A stretch of DNA of 64,000 nucleotides, taken from the NCBI GenBank assembly GCA_015075185.1, contig JABTUW010000004.1, forward strand, positions 372,001 through 436,000. The letters run 5' to 3'. The stretch is from Anaerolineales bacterium (GTDB lineage: Bacteria > Chloroflexota > Anaerolineae > 4572-78 > J111). How positions within the stretch are numbered: position 1 is the first letter of the stretch; every line of letters starts with the position of its first letter. The notes beneath the pieces were generated by a model, which saw only the letters and a list, made by a program, of their open reading frames with translations, had not been told where the DNA came from and did not search any database. Below, in pieces: positions 49,899-58,353 of this stretch. Made by a program: the position numbers and the translations under genes.

Positions 49899-50675
49899 CT
49901 ACCCCTCGGCCACCAGCACCTTCAAGCCAGCATTTTGCAGCGCCAGGTGGTGCTCAGGGCTGATCCCGTCATCCGTAATTAATAAATCCACATCAATCAA
50001 AGGGCAAAGCCGGGCGAACGTCGCCTTGCCCAGCTTGGAGTGATCGGCCAGGATAACGGTCTGTTCGGCGGCAGCCATGAACGCCCGGCTGGCCACGGCT
50101 TCCGGCTCGTCGGCCATCGAGAAGCCAAAGTCCACATCTACCCCACTTGCGCCCAGGAAAGCCAGGTTAAGGTGCATATTTTGCAGACTTTGGGCTACCA
50201 GATTGCCGACCAGCTCGTACGAGTCCTGATTTAAGAGGCCGCCGGTAACAATGACTCGTTTGCCTAGCTGGCCCTGCAGTTCCAGGGCAATATTGACCGC
50301 ATTGGTGACAACCGTGATGTGTTCCATTGCCCGCAACTGGCGGGCTAATTCGGTACAGGTGGAGCCTCCACTGAGGCCAATAACCAGCTCCGGTTCAATC
50401 AGTTGCTTGGCCGCCGCCGCAATCTTGCGTTTGGCTTCGACATGCTGCGCTGCTCGATTTTCATAGGGTAGCTCATAACGAATGGGCGTAGGGATTTGGG
50501 CCGTGCCGTGGGTGCGCTGCAGCAGGCCGCTTTTTTGCATTACGCGCAGGTCGCGCCGGATGGTTGAAGGCGAAACATCCAGCAACTCGCTCAACCGGCC
50601 TACCTCCAGGCTGTTGTGCTGAGTGAGATGCTGCAAGATTTTCAACTGGCGGGCGGTTGTCATCTTTGACCCCAT
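49899..50675 (-). CDS. DeoR/GlpR family regulator
   Basis: A 258-residue repressor. The N-terminal HTH is at about residues 10-60 (ILQHLTQHNSLEVGRLSELLDVSPSTIRRDLRVMQKSGLLQRTHG). The DeoR sugar-phosphate sensor follows (LVIGLSGGSTCTELARQLR, TVVTNAVNIALEL, LGASGVDVDFGFS). ATG 50663 is an alternative start with a nearer GGGG. It is divergent from a class I aldolase and kinase, with promoters on both sides and an inverted repeat between, so it probably controls these sugar-phosphate genes. Confidence 0.93.
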   Translation of the reverse strand: MGSKMTTARQLKILQHLTQHNSLEVGRLSELLDVSPSTIRRDLRVMQKSGLLQRTHGTAQIPTPIRYELPYENRAAQHVEAKRKIAAAAKQLIEPELVIGLSGGSTCTELARQLRAMEHITVVTNAVNIALELQGQLGKRVIVTGGLLNQDSYELVGNLVAQSLQNMHLNLAFLGASGVDVDFGFSMADEPEAVASRAFMAAAEQTVILADHSKLGKATFARLCPLIDVDLLITDDGISPEHHLALQNAGLKVLVAEG

Positions 50676-50748
50676 AACCAGGCTGTTATAGACGAGGAAG
50701 AGAGCAGACTTTACTCAGGGCAGGACTGCCACTGCTTAATTCGTCGCA

Positions 50749-50777
50749 ATGTTAGCATGTGTTTGCTCATTTGTCAA
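50749..50777 (-). promoter_or_regulatory. Promoter of the deoR gene
   Basis: Minus strand: TTGACA (50777-50772), 17-bp spacer, TAACAT (50754-50749). Confidence 0.75.
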
Positions 50778-50788
50778 TGATATGAGCA
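50764..50788. promoter_or_regulatory. Candidate DeoR operator
   Basis: TGCTCAT (50764-50770) and ATGAGCA (50782-50788) form a 7-bp inverted repeat with an 11-bp spacer that overlaps the -35 box of the deoR promoter. Confidence 0.55.
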
Positions 50789-50850
50789 GCCCCTGGTAAA
50801 TTTCTCTTTATCAGTGTTTAGAGAATCTTTTAGCGGGGTAAAAATCATTT

Positions 50851-50879
50851 TTGACATTTTCTAAGTGGAACAGCATAAT
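50851..50879 (+). promoter_or_regulatory. Promoter of the aldolase-kinase operon
   Basis: TTGACA (50851-50856), 17-bp spacer, CATAAT (50874-50879), about 95 nt before the aldolase ATG. No clear hairpin is seen in this leader. Confidence 0.8.
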
Positions 50880-50980
50880 TCCGCCATTCCAGATTACCTC
50901 CCGTTCGCTTCAAAAAGCTGCTCCGAGCTGTGGTGTGGGCAAACAATACTACAATTTATCTCTGGAAGGAGTGAATAAGT

Positions 50981-51760
50981 ATGCATCCAGGGCTGAAGGC
51001 TCGCTATGACCGCATCATTAACCCTCAAACCGGCAAAACTGTGCTGCTGCCCTTCGATCACGGCTTACCCTTTGGCCCCCTCCCCGGCATTACCGACCCC
51101 CGCCAGACCGTTCGTTGGGCGGTGGCTGGCGGCGCAAATGCCGTCATTTTCAACCAGGGCTTGGCCGGCGTTTTATTTGCTGAATACAATACCAAAATTC
51201 CGACCATCCACATGCTGACCAATAGCTGCACGGTGGAGCATGCCGCCCTTTTCGGCAGCGTGCTGCGCGCGGTCAAATGGGCCGCCGACGCCGTTGCTCT
51301 CGAAGTTCTGGTCGGCGCGGAAACTGAACGCCAGATGATCGAGCAGGCCGTGCCGGTGCTGGATGCGTGCGAGGAATGGAACATACCATCGCTCCTGATG
51401 ATGTACCCTACTGAACGATTCATTGATCAAGTGGGCAAGGTGGAGGCCATCCGCCGGGCGGCCCGAGCGGGGGCTGAACTGGGGGCGACAATTGTCAAGA
51501 CGGCCTGGCCTGGCAGCCGGGCCGACCTGGTCCGGGTGGTCGAAAGCTGCCCGGCTCCGCTAGTAGTAGCCGGGGGCAGCCAGAAAACGATAGAGGCCAC
51601 CTTCCAGATGACCCGCGATATCATGGCTGCCGGGGCAATGGGTGTGGCGATGGGCCGCAATTTGTGGGGGGCGGAAAATCCGGTGAAAATGATCCGCGCG
51701 GTCAGCGCCATGGTTCATGAGGATGCCAGTGTGGCGGATGCTGTGGCGATGCTGGGATAA
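50981..51760 (+). CDS. Class I aldolase, DeoC/FbaB/LsrF-like
   Basis: A 259-residue TIM-barrel aldolase. The Schiff-base lysine is most likely Lys173 in GATIVKTAWPG; other family segments are VLLPFDHGLPFGP, SLLMMYPTE and PLVVAGGSQKT. Archaeal-type fructose-bisphosphate aldolases and LsrF share this pattern. It cleaves or forms a phospho-sugar in the cytoplasm. A strong SD (GGAAGGAG) precedes the ATG. The kinase gene 30 bp downstream may supply its phosphorylated substrate. Confidence 0.88.
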   Translation: MHPGLKARYDRIINPQTGKTVLLPFDHGLPFGPLPGITDPRQTVRWAVAGGANAVIFNQGLAGVLFAEYNTKIPTIHMLTNSCTVEHAALFGSVLRAVKWAADAVALEVLVGAETERQMIEQAVPVLDACEEWNIPSLLMMYPTERFIDQVGKVEAIRRAARAGAELGATIVKTAWPGSRADLVRVVESCPAPLVVAGGSQKTIEATFQMTRDIMAAGAMGVAMGRNLWGAENPVKMIRAVSAMVHEDASVADAVAMLG

Positions 51761-51790
51761 CCCCTCAATCACAATTTTCAAGGACAAGAT

Positions 51791-52780
51791 ATGGCCGCTT
51801 ACTTTCTTGGCGTAGACATCGGCGGAACCAAGAGCCACGCGTTGGTGGCCGACGCCTCCGGGCGGGCGGTGGGTTTTGGCGAAGCCGGCCCCGGCAACTA
51901 CGAAGATGTCGGCTATGAGGGACTGGCGGCAACCCTGGCCCTGGTGACCCAGCGCGCCTTGGCCGATGCCGGAATTACCAAAGAACAGATTGGGGGGGCT
52001 GGCTTCGGGATTGCCGGGTATGATTGGCCCTCCCAGCGCGAGGCTCACCTGGCCGCCATCCGTCCCCTGGGGTTGAACCAGGCTCGCCTGGAACTGGTCA
52101 ACGATACGATTATCGGCTTGCTGGCCGGAGCCCCTTCCGGCTGGGGCATTGCTATCATCGCCGGAACCCGGGCCAACTGCTGGGGCTGGGACCGGCAGCG
52201 GCGGGTGGGCCGCCTGACCGGCTACGGCTGGCGCATGGCCGAAGTGGCGGGTGGTCTTGAGTTGGTCGGTAAAGCAGTCCAGGCAGTGGCTCTGGAGTGG
52301 ACCCGGCGCGGTCCCGCCACCCGCCTGACCCAGGCCTTTATTAAATTTACCGGGGCGCGCGACATCGAAGATTTGCTGGAAGGGCTGAGCCTGGAGCGGC
52401 TTCAATTGGATGCCAGCGCTGCGCCGTTGGTGTTCCAGGCTGCCGCAGAGGGTGATTGGGTCGCCATTGAAACCATCCTCTGGGCAGGGCGCGAACTGGG
52501 CAGCCTGGCCGTTGGGGTGATTCGCCAGCTAAACTTTGAGGCGTTGGCGTTTGACGCGGTGTTGGTCGGCAGTCTCTACCAGGGCAGCCCGCTGCTGGTC
52601 GAAGCGATGCGCCAAACCATTCATACGGTGGCGCCGGGCGCTCGCTTTGTGCCGCTCAGCGCCCCGCCGGTGGTCGGGGGCGTGCTGCTGGGAATGGAGC
52701 AAGCCGGATTGGATGCGCCGGTTTTGCGGGAAATTGTGATCCAATCCACCGTCGAGTTATTAGCCGCGCGTAGTACTTGA
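51791..52780 (+). CDS. BadF/BadG/BcrA/BcrD-type ATPase, N-acetylglucosamine kinase-like
   Basis: A 329-residue ASKHA kinase with the phosphate loop VDIGGTKSHALVAD at the N-terminus, GIAGYDWPS, LVNDTIIGLLAG and IAIIAGTRANCWG. This group includes eukaryotic-type N-acetylglucosamine kinases and bacterial relatives, as well as benzoyl-CoA reductase activators, but the lack of cysteines for an iron-sulfur site favours a sugar or amino-sugar kinase. It is co-transcribed with the aldolase. Confidence 0.85.
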   Translation: MAAYFLGVDIGGTKSHALVADASGRAVGFGEAGPGNYEDVGYEGLAATLALVTQRALADAGITKEQIGGAGFGIAGYDWPSQREAHLAAIRPLGLNQARLELVNDTIIGLLAGAPSGWGIAIIAGTRANCWGWDRQRRVGRLTGYGWRMAEVAGGLELVGKAVQAVALEWTRRGPATRLTQAFIKFTGARDIEDLLEGLSLERLQLDASAAPLVFQAAAEGDWVAIETILWAGRELGSLAVGVIRQLNFEALAFDAVLVGSLYQGSPLLVEAMRQTIHTVAPGARFVPLSAPPVVGGVLLGMEQAGLDAPVLREIVIQSTVELLAARST

Positions 52781-52869
52781 TTTTGAAGAATGTCAGGGGA
52801 CATTGACGAAGCGGTGATGCGCCAGCAGTGATAAAAAGGTAGCTAAGTAGCAGAGTCGCAGGAGTATTT

Positions 52870-52908
52870 CAATTCCCTGTCTACCGTCTACTGTCTACTG
52901 TCTACTTT
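52870..52908. repeat. Word-repeat (ccctgtctaccgtctactgtctac family)
   Basis: Tandem words of the type gtctaccgtctactgtctac, half of the hairpin seen at 25039-25092 without its left arm. Confidence 0.6.
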
Positions 52909-52913
52909 TTTCT

Positions 52914-53426
52914 ATGGGGACTATGAGCAAACCTTTCAAGTTCTATAATCGTCTTCGTGTCCGTTTCAATGAGACCGATCTCCAGGGGCACGTCAATTTC
53001 GCCCAGTATTACTTTTACTTTGACGAGAGCATTACCCATTACTTCGAGGCCATCGGCTATGATCACCAGGCCCTGGAGGCCGACAATACCGACCTACTCT
53101 TTGCCGAGTCTCACTGCACCTACAAATCTTCGGCTAAATGGCCGGAGTGGCTGGCGGTTTACGTGCGGGTAAGCCATTTGGGCCAGCGTAGTCTCCGCTT
53201 TGAGTTTGAGGTCAGGGCCGAGGCCGATGGCCGGCTGGTTGCCACCGGCCATATTATCGCCGTCACCGCCCACAAAGACACCTTTGCGCCGCATCCCATC
53301 CCGGACCGGCTGCGGCAGGCCGTCCATGCTTATGAGGAGGACTGCCCGACCCCGCTCAACACGTCCGTAGAGGTTGTAACTGAAGCAAATGTGACCTCTT
53401 TCCCACCCGGAGATGCGGCCGCCTGA
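52914..53426 (+). CDS. Acyl-CoA thioesterase, 4-hydroxybenzoyl-CoA thioesterase-like
   Basis: A 170-residue hot-dog-fold protein (or 167 from ATG 52923, which has GGGGA nearer). The signature RVRFNETDLQGHVNFAQYYFYFDES carries the catalytic Asp in TDLQGHVN. It hydrolyses an acyl- or aroyl-CoA. Together with the CoA-binding protein, CoA-transferase subunits and UbiD decarboxylase that follow on the same strand it points to CoA-linked degradation of an organic acid. Confidence 0.88.
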   Translation: MGTMSKPFKFYNRLRVRFNETDLQGHVNFAQYYFYFDESITHYFEAIGYDHQALEADNTDLLFAESHCTYKSSAKWPEWLAVYVRVSHLGQRSLRFEFEVRAEADGRLVATGHIIAVTAHKDTFAPHPIPDRLRQAVHAYEEDCPTPLNTSVEVVTEANVTSFPPGDAAA

Positions 53427-53472
53427 GGAGCAGGCTGGAGAGAGTTAAGTGAAGTCGTAAAGGAGAGGAATC

Positions 53473-53910
53473 GTGTGGGATTATTTAGATATTAGTGACG
53501 ACCAAATACGCCAGATTCTGGAAGAAGCTCAGGTTATCGCCGTTGTGGGCGAGTCAAACGATCATTACTATACCAGCTACCAGGTAGCCCAGTACCTGAA
53601 AGAGATGGGCTATACCGTTTATCCGGTCAATCCGACCATTGACGAGGTGGATGGCGACAAAAGCTATCCCGCGCTCAAAGATGTCCCTGAACCCATTGAT
53701 ATTGTAGACGTGTTTCGCAGCCCCGAGTTCTTGCCCGAAATTATTGAAGAGGCTATTGCGGTCAAAGCTAAAACCATCTGGACGCAGCTCGGCGTGGTTG
53801 GCCTGGACGATACGCCGGAGCAAAATGCGTATGCAGCCGGGCTTAATGTCGTCTCGGACAAGTGCATCCGCACGGAGCACGAGCGGCTTGAGATAAAACC
53901 CAAAGAATGA
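53473..53910 (+). CDS. CoA-binding domain protein (YccU type)
   Basis: A 145-residue Rossmann-type protein starting at GTG with AAAGGAGAGG upstream. VIAVVGESNDHYYTSYQVAQYLKEMGYTVYPVNP and IVDVFRSPEFLPEIIEEAI are typical of the succinyl-CoA synthetase alpha-like CoA-binding family. The biochemical role of the short form is unknown. Its end overlaps the next ATG by 4 bp (ATGA), linking it to the CoA-transferase. Confidence 0.92.
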   Translation: MWDYLDISDDQIRQILEEAQVIAVVGESNDHYYTSYQVAQYLKEMGYTVYPVNPTIDEVDGDKSYPALKDVPEPIDIVDVFRSPEFLPEIIEEAIAVKAKTIWTQLGVVGLDDTPEQNAYAAGLNVVSDKCIRTEHERLEIKPKE

Positions 53911-54809
53911 AATTACTGACCCTCTCCGAAGCCATTGCCCGTTTTGTGCCGGATGGCAGCGCCGTAGCCTTGGGCCTGGCCCAGGAAACGATGATCCCTT
54001 TCGCCGCCGGCCACGAATTGATCCGCCAGCGCAAGCGGGATTTAACCTTGATTGGCCCTATCTCCGATATATTGTTCGACCAGCTTATTGGGGCCGGCTG
54101 CGTGCGTAAAATTCGCGCGGCCTGGGTCGGCAATGTGATTACAGGTTCTAGCTACAACTTCCGCCAGGCCGTCGAGAGCGGCGGCATCGAAATGGAAGAC
54201 CACTCCAACCTGACCCTGGCCATGGCCCTGCGCGCCGGAGCGATGGGCGTGCCCTTCATGCCCACGCGGACCGCCCTGGGCAGCGACCTGTATAAAACCA
54301 ATCCCACCCTCAAAACCATTACCTGTCCTTTCACCGGCGACACCTTAACTGCGGTTGCGGCCATTAATCCGGATGTGGCCCTCATTCACGTGCAGCGGGC
54401 CGATGAAAACGGCAACGCCCATGCCTGGGGCAACTTCGGCATCACCCGCGAAGCCTGCCTGGCCAGCCGCCACATCATCGTCACCGCCGAAGAGATCGTT
54501 GCCCCGGAGGTGATCAACAGCGACCCCAATCGGGTCATTACTCCTGGCTTTCGAGTCAGTGCAGTGGTCCATGCGCCGTGGGGCGGGCACCCGTCGCCGG
54601 TGCCGGGTTACTACAACCGCGACCACCCGGCGTTTATGGATTACCAGCAGAGCAGCAGAACATCTGAACTCTTCGCCGGTTGGCAGGCACGTTGGGTAGA
54701 CGGTGTTCGCAGCAGCCAGGATTACCAGGCTCTGCTTGGTCCTGCGCGGAAGGAAGAACTTAGCCTGAAAACCCACGTCTGGTCCGAGGCGGTGGATTAC
54801 GGGTATTAA
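53907..54809 (+). CDS. CoA-transferase subunit A (glutaconate CoA-transferase-like)
   Basis: A 300-residue class I CoA-transferase alpha-type subunit. LTLSEAIARFVPDGSAVALGLAQE, LTLIGPISDILFDQLIGAGCVRKIRAAWVGN and DVALIHVQRADENGNAHAWG match the GctA/IpdA pattern. It would move CoA from a donor thioester to a carboxylic acid. Subunit B is encoded 165 bp downstream. A word-repeat hairpin lies between them. Confidence 0.9.
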   Translation: MKLLTLSEAIARFVPDGSAVALGLAQETMIPFAAGHELIRQRKRDLTLIGPISDILFDQLIGAGCVRKIRAAWVGNVITGSSYNFRQAVESGGIEMEDHSNLTLAMALRAGAMGVPFMPTRTALGSDLYKTNPTLKTITCPFTGDTLTAVAAINPDVALIHVQRADENGNAHAWGNFGITREACLASRHIIVTAEEIVAPEVINSDPNRVITPGFRVSAVVHAPWGGHPSPVPGYYNRDHPAFMDYQQSSRTSELFAGWQARWVDGVRSSQDYQALLGPARKEELSLKTHVWSEAVDYGY

Positions 54810-54857
54810 AATCGTGTTACGTAAGTAAACGCCCTACTAGTCTGTCAATGTTTAATT

Positions 54858-54928
54858 GAGTAGTTGTAGTAGCGACTTCAGTCGCTTAATCGGCCTTAAA
54901 AAACGACTAAAGTCGTCACTACGAACTC
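54858..54928. repeat. Word-repeat hairpin (gtagtagcgacttcagtcg)
   Basis: gtagtagcgacttcagtcgctt faces aaaacgactaaagtcgtcactac, giving one long imperfect stem or two small ones (CGACTTcAGTCG type) between the two CoA-transferase subunit genes. Confidence 0.65.
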
Positions 54929-54974
54929 ATCGTTTTAACATTGCCAAAGCACTACGCACCACGACTGGAAAAGG

Positions 54975-55748
54975 ATGATGAGGGGTAATTCTAACTACAC
55001 TCTCCCCCAACTCATGGTCACCGCCGCTGCCCGCGAAATTGCCGATGGCGAGGTTATCTTTGTGGGCATGCGGCTGCCATTGCTGGGCTTCTTGCTGGCA
55101 AAAAGTACCTATGCGCCGCATGCAGTTGGCGTGTACGAGCTGGGTGTGATTCGTGAAACCGTCGCTCCTGCCCCCATCCTGACTATGGGCGACCTGCCCA
55201 ACCTCTACCGTGCCCAATGGCTGGCCGATACCGCCGACCTGATGGGCTTGCTCCAGCAGGGCCGGGTGGATGCCAGCTTCATCGGCGGGGCGCAGGTGGA
55301 CCGGTTTGGCAATCTCAATACCACTTACATCGGCGGTGTCGAGCAGATCGAAACGCGGCTGCCGGGCAGCGGCGGGGCGTGCGACCTGGCCAGCCTGGCT
55401 CAACGGCATATCATCATCATGGCCCACGAGAAACGGCGCTTTGTGCCCAGAGTGGATTACATCACCTCGGCCGGCTACGGCGATGGGGCCGGCTGGCGCG
55501 AGCGAGTCGGCCTGCCGCGCGGCGGGCCGGCGACGGTGATCACGACGCTGGGCGTCCTGCGGTTTGATGGCGAAACACGGGAAATGGTGCTGGCCTCGAC
55601 CCATCCGGGGGTGACGGTGGCTCAGGTCCTGGCGAATACCGGCTGGCCGCTGCGCGTCGCCGCAGAGGTAACGGAAACTCCTGCGCCCACCGAAGCCGAG
55701 TTGGCGATGCTGCGGCAGTTCGATCCGCAAGGGTTCTGGACGGGTTGA
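54975..55748 (+). CDS. CoA-transferase subunit B (glutaconate CoA-transferase-like)
   Basis: A 257-residue beta-type subunit. Glu55 in VGVYELGVI is at the place of the catalytic glutamate that forms the acyl anhydride and CoA thioester. VDASFIGGAQVDRFGNLNTTYIGG and the C-terminal region are typical of GctB/IpdB. It forms the enzyme with the product of 53907. The ATG at 54978 is an equally good start. Confidence 0.9.
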   Translation: MMRGNSNYTLPQLMVTAAAREIADGEVIFVGMRLPLLGFLLAKSTYAPHAVGVYELGVIRETVAPAPILTMGDLPNLYRAQWLADTADLMGLLQQGRVDASFIGGAQVDRFGNLNTTYIGGVEQIETRLPGSGGACDLASLAQRHIIIMAHEKRRFVPRVDYITSAGYGDGAGWRERVGLPRGGPATVITTLGVLRFDGETREMVLASTHPGVTVAQVLANTGWPLRVAAEVTETPAPTEAELAMLRQFDPQGFWTG

Positions 55749-55784
55749 CGAGGTAAAGATGACAGATACGCCGCCAATGATGAG

Positions 55785-55862
55785 AGGGACGCGAGGAAGC
55801 GAGGATACGAGGACGCGAAGAATCTTCTCATTTCCTCGCCTCACGAGTCATCGCATCTTTAT
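55785..55862. repeat. Word-repeat region (gcgaggaagcgaggatacgagg / cctcgcctcacgagtcatcgc)
   Basis: gacgcgaggaagcgaggatacgagg on the left faces cctcgcctcacgagtcatcgc on the right, between subunit B and the UbiD gene. The frame that is open through it is not coding. Confidence 0.6.
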
Positions 55863-55881
55863 TTTCTTAGGGGGCTATTCA

Positions 55882-57243
55882 ATGTCACGCAAACACCTGA
55901 TTGACTTAAATGCCTGTATCGAGCGCCTGGCCGCCAACGGCGACCTGGTCCGGGTGCGGAGCGAGGTTGACCCGGTCCACGAGTTGGCCGGAGTGGCCTA
56001 TCACTTTGAGGGCCGGGAGGTGGTGCTGTGCGAGCGGGTCAAGGGGCACAACTTTCCGGTGCTGGTCGGGCTGTACTGGAATCGGGCGGCGCTGGCCCGG
56101 CTGTTTGATTGTCCCGCCGCCCAACTGCCGTTTGTGGTCGCCGATGCGGTCCAGGAGTGGCAGACCCGGCCCATCGAGCCGGAGGTGGGCGACAGCGGCC
56201 CGGCCAATGAGGTTGTCGAAGAAGAAGTTGACCTGCACAAACTGCCCATCCCGACTCACGCCCTGGGCGACGCCGGCCCTTACATTGACTCGGCCGTTGT
56301 CATCGCCCGCGATCCCGATACCGGCGTGCGCAACACTTCGATCTACCGGGCGCTCGTCACCGGGCCGGACCGGCTGACCGTTCAGCTTGACGAGGGCCGG
56401 CACGTTCGCGACTACTACGAGCGGGCGGAGAAGCAGGGCCGGTCCCTGGAAGTCACTCTGAACAACGGTATTGGCCCGGCGGTGCATATCGCCTCGGCGG
56501 TGCCGAGTTCCGCCGCGCCGATTGACAAGGACGAGTTGGGCATCGCCGGAAATATGACCGGCGAGCCGCTGCGCCTGATCCGCAGCCAGACGGTGGGCGT
56601 GGAGGGATTGGCCGACGCCCAATTCATTCTGGAAGCGGAGATGCTGCCGGAAACGCGCGAGCCGGAAGGGCCGTTTGCCGAGGTGACCGGCTACTACGCC
56701 GCCCAGGATAAGCGCTGGGTGGTCCGGGTCAAGAAGATTACCCGGCGCAAAAATCCCATCTGGCAGACAATTCTATCCGGCAAAGAGGTTTTTAACTCGG
56801 TTGGGCTGGTGGGGGAGGCGGCTGTCTTCCGGCTGGTGTCGCGCCAGGTGCGCGATGTGAAAGGCGTCTATTTCAGCCACGGCGGCTGTGGTTTCTACCA
56901 CGCCGTTGTGCAGCTCAAGAAAAGCATGGAAGGCACGGCCAAAAATGCTATTCTGGCGACCTTTGCTGCCTTTCCCTCGCTGAAAATGGTTATTGCCGTA
57001 GATGAGGACGTGGATATGACCAACGCCGAGGATGTGGAATGGGCCTTGGCCACCCGCTTCCGGCCCGAAACCGGCCTGATCCAGATTCCGGCAGCGCGCG
57101 GCCACGAACTCAACCCCTCGACGGATCACGGCCTGGGGATGAAACTGGGTCTCGACGCTACCGCGCCCTGTCCCCGCCCCCTCGCCTTTGAGCGGGTCAA
57201 GATGGCTCAGGTGGATGTGGAGAAGTTGGATATAACCCGCTAA
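55882..57243 (+). CDS. UbiD-family decarboxylase
   Basis: A 453-residue protein. ATG 55882 is chosen because AGGGGG lies just upstream and the earlier frame runs through a repeat. DSAVVIARDPDTGVRNTSIYRA is the prenylated-FMN/metal-binding region, LEAEMLPETREPEGPFAEVTGYYA holds the catalytic Glu-Arg-Glu residues, and the C-terminal half is complete. It decarboxylates an unsaturated or aromatic acid. No ubiX-type flavin prenyltransferase is in the window. After a CoA-transferase, one parallel is phthaloyl-CoA decarboxylase. Confidence 0.92.
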   Translation: MSRKHLIDLNACIERLAANGDLVRVRSEVDPVHELAGVAYHFEGREVVLCERVKGHNFPVLVGLYWNRAALARLFDCPAAQLPFVVADAVQEWQTRPIEPEVGDSGPANEVVEEEVDLHKLPIPTHALGDAGPYIDSAVVIARDPDTGVRNTSIYRALVTGPDRLTVQLDEGRHVRDYYERAEKQGRSLEVTLNNGIGPAVHIASAVPSSAAPIDKDELGIAGNMTGEPLRLIRSQTVGVEGLADAQFILEAEMLPETREPEGPFAEVTGYYAAQDKRWVVRVKKITRRKNPIWQTILSGKEVFNSVGLVGEAAVFRLVSRQVRDVKGVYFSHGGCGFYHAVVQLKKSMEGTAKNAILATFAAFPSLKMVIAVDEDVDMTNAEDVEWALATRFRPETGLIQIPAARGHELNPSTDHGLGMKLGLDATAPCPRPLAFERVKMAQVDVEKLDITR

Positions 57244-57275
57244 GTAAAATAATCTTCAGTTGGTCGTTTTTATTT

Positions 57276-57355
57276 GTTGACAAGATTAACAAGATTTACA
57301 GGATAAAAGGTTCAAAATCTTGTCAATCCTGTCAATCCTGTCCATTTTATCTGAA
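57276..57355. repeat. Word-repeat hairpin (acaagattaacaagatttacaggat)
   Basis: gacaagattaacaagatttacaggat faces aaatcttgtcaatcctgtcaatcctgtcc; AAGATT/AATCTT and GACA/TGTC words pair in several registers between convergent genes. Confidence 0.65.
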
Positions 57356-57365
57356 CTATGATCCA

Positions 57366-58124
57366 TCAACGGTTTCTGGGCCGCCAAAAAGCGGGAAAGC
57401 CGCGCAGCATCCAGACCAGGAAGCCCCAGACGCCCCACCAGGCCGCGCAGATCCCGATTATTAGTAACAAATTATACCCATCCAGCGGCCAGATGATGGC
57501 GACCAGGTAGCCCATCCCCAGAAAGAAGCTCAGCGGGTAGAGCAGGCCCCAAAAACGGCGGGCCGGCCAGCGCCGCAGCGGGGCCGGAGTCAGCGCTTGC
57601 AGAAATCGGTAGCCGGAGTGCGTCGCCTGGAACCACCACAGCACCGGTCGGGCGGTCCAGCCGCCGCGCCGGACCACCTGCTCAATGTCCTTGGTCAGCG
57701 TGTCACCCGGCGGACCGGCCCCTATCCCGGCGGCCCCTTGCAGGCGCGGCAGCCAGCCGTCCAGGCCCACAAAAAAGCTGGAGCCGCTGTCCACCTGGTG
57801 CATGCGCAGTTCGTGGCGCTGCTCGTCGAGCAGGAAGCGCAGATGGTGTGAGCTGGCCTGCCGCGATATAGCCAGGCGGCCCCGGCGGAAATCTTCCTGC
57901 CCCCATTTCATCTCCAGGTCGCAGTCTTGTCCCTCCAGCAGCGGATAGGTCCGGCCGGCCTTGTTCAAGGCTAGCAGACGCCGGCGCAGTTCCCCACTGG
58001 CTACTGGCTTATGGTTAGGCGGCCGCTTGGTTAATAAGCTGACGGTGAACTCCATCATGGCGTGGAGCATGACCAGCATCAGCACGATATAAGGGATAAG
58101 CCACCAGATACTTTGTTCGAGCAT
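57366..58124 (-). CDS. Hypothetical membrane protein
   Basis: A 252-residue protein from ATG 58124, which has AGGTGGG upstream; the longer open frame runs through a repeat. One membrane segment near the N-terminus (about residues 8-26, WWLIPYIVLMLVMLHAMM) and two near the C-terminus (WGLLYPLSFFLGMGYLVAII and LLLIIGICAAWWGVWGFLVWML) enclose a soluble part of about 150 residues rich in Arg, Gly and Trp. I do not recognise a family. It stands alone between repeats. Confidence 0.6.
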   Translation of the reverse strand: MLEQSIWWLIPYIVLMLVMLHAMMEFTVSLLTKRPPNHKPVASGELRRRLLALNKAGRTYPLLEGQDCDLEMKWGQEDFRRGRLAISRQASSHHLRFLLDEQRHELRMHQVDSGSSFFVGLDGWLPRLQGAAGIGAGPPGDTLTKDIEQVVRRGGWTARPVLWWFQATHSGYRFLQALTPAPLRRWPARRFWGLLYPLSFFLGMGYLVAIIWPLDGYNLLLIIGICAAWWGVWGFLVWMLRGFPAFWRPRNR

Positions 58125-58159
58125 TTTGACCCACCTAATGACTTTTCCTCGGCGCTCGC

Positions 58160-58275
58160 ACGGCGATGAATTCGCCGCGCTACTGAACTGCGCCCGATAA
58201 ATCGGGCTACTCGACTCAAAGGATTCAGTCCGATTTATCGGACGTTGTTTCATAGCCCTGCGATTTATCGCGGGG
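58160..58275. repeat. Cluster of cgatttatcg hairpins
   Basis: CCCGAT-aa-ATCGGG, the perfect palindrome GTCCGATTTATCGGAC without its two central bases, and GCGATTTATCGC follow one another. The word cgatttatcg occurs in three contexts within about 80 bp upstream of the membrane-protein gene. Confidence 0.6.
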
Positions 58276-58353
58276 CGGGTTAGCGGGTTACGTCAAGGTC
58301 GAATAGCGGATGCGCCTTTTCTTTATCTTTGACATAAACCAGAATTTTTCTAT

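Noticed and set aside
51791..52780. Activator of a benzoyl-CoA-type or 2-hydroxyacyl-CoA reductase
   Set aside because: The BadF-type fold allows it, but no cysteine pair for the iron-sulfur cluster and no reductase genes are near; a sugar kinase fits better with the aldolase.
55759..55881. 41-codon N-terminal extension of the UbiD protein
   Set aside because: The extension translates a word-repeat hairpin, and a clear SD stands before ATG 55882.
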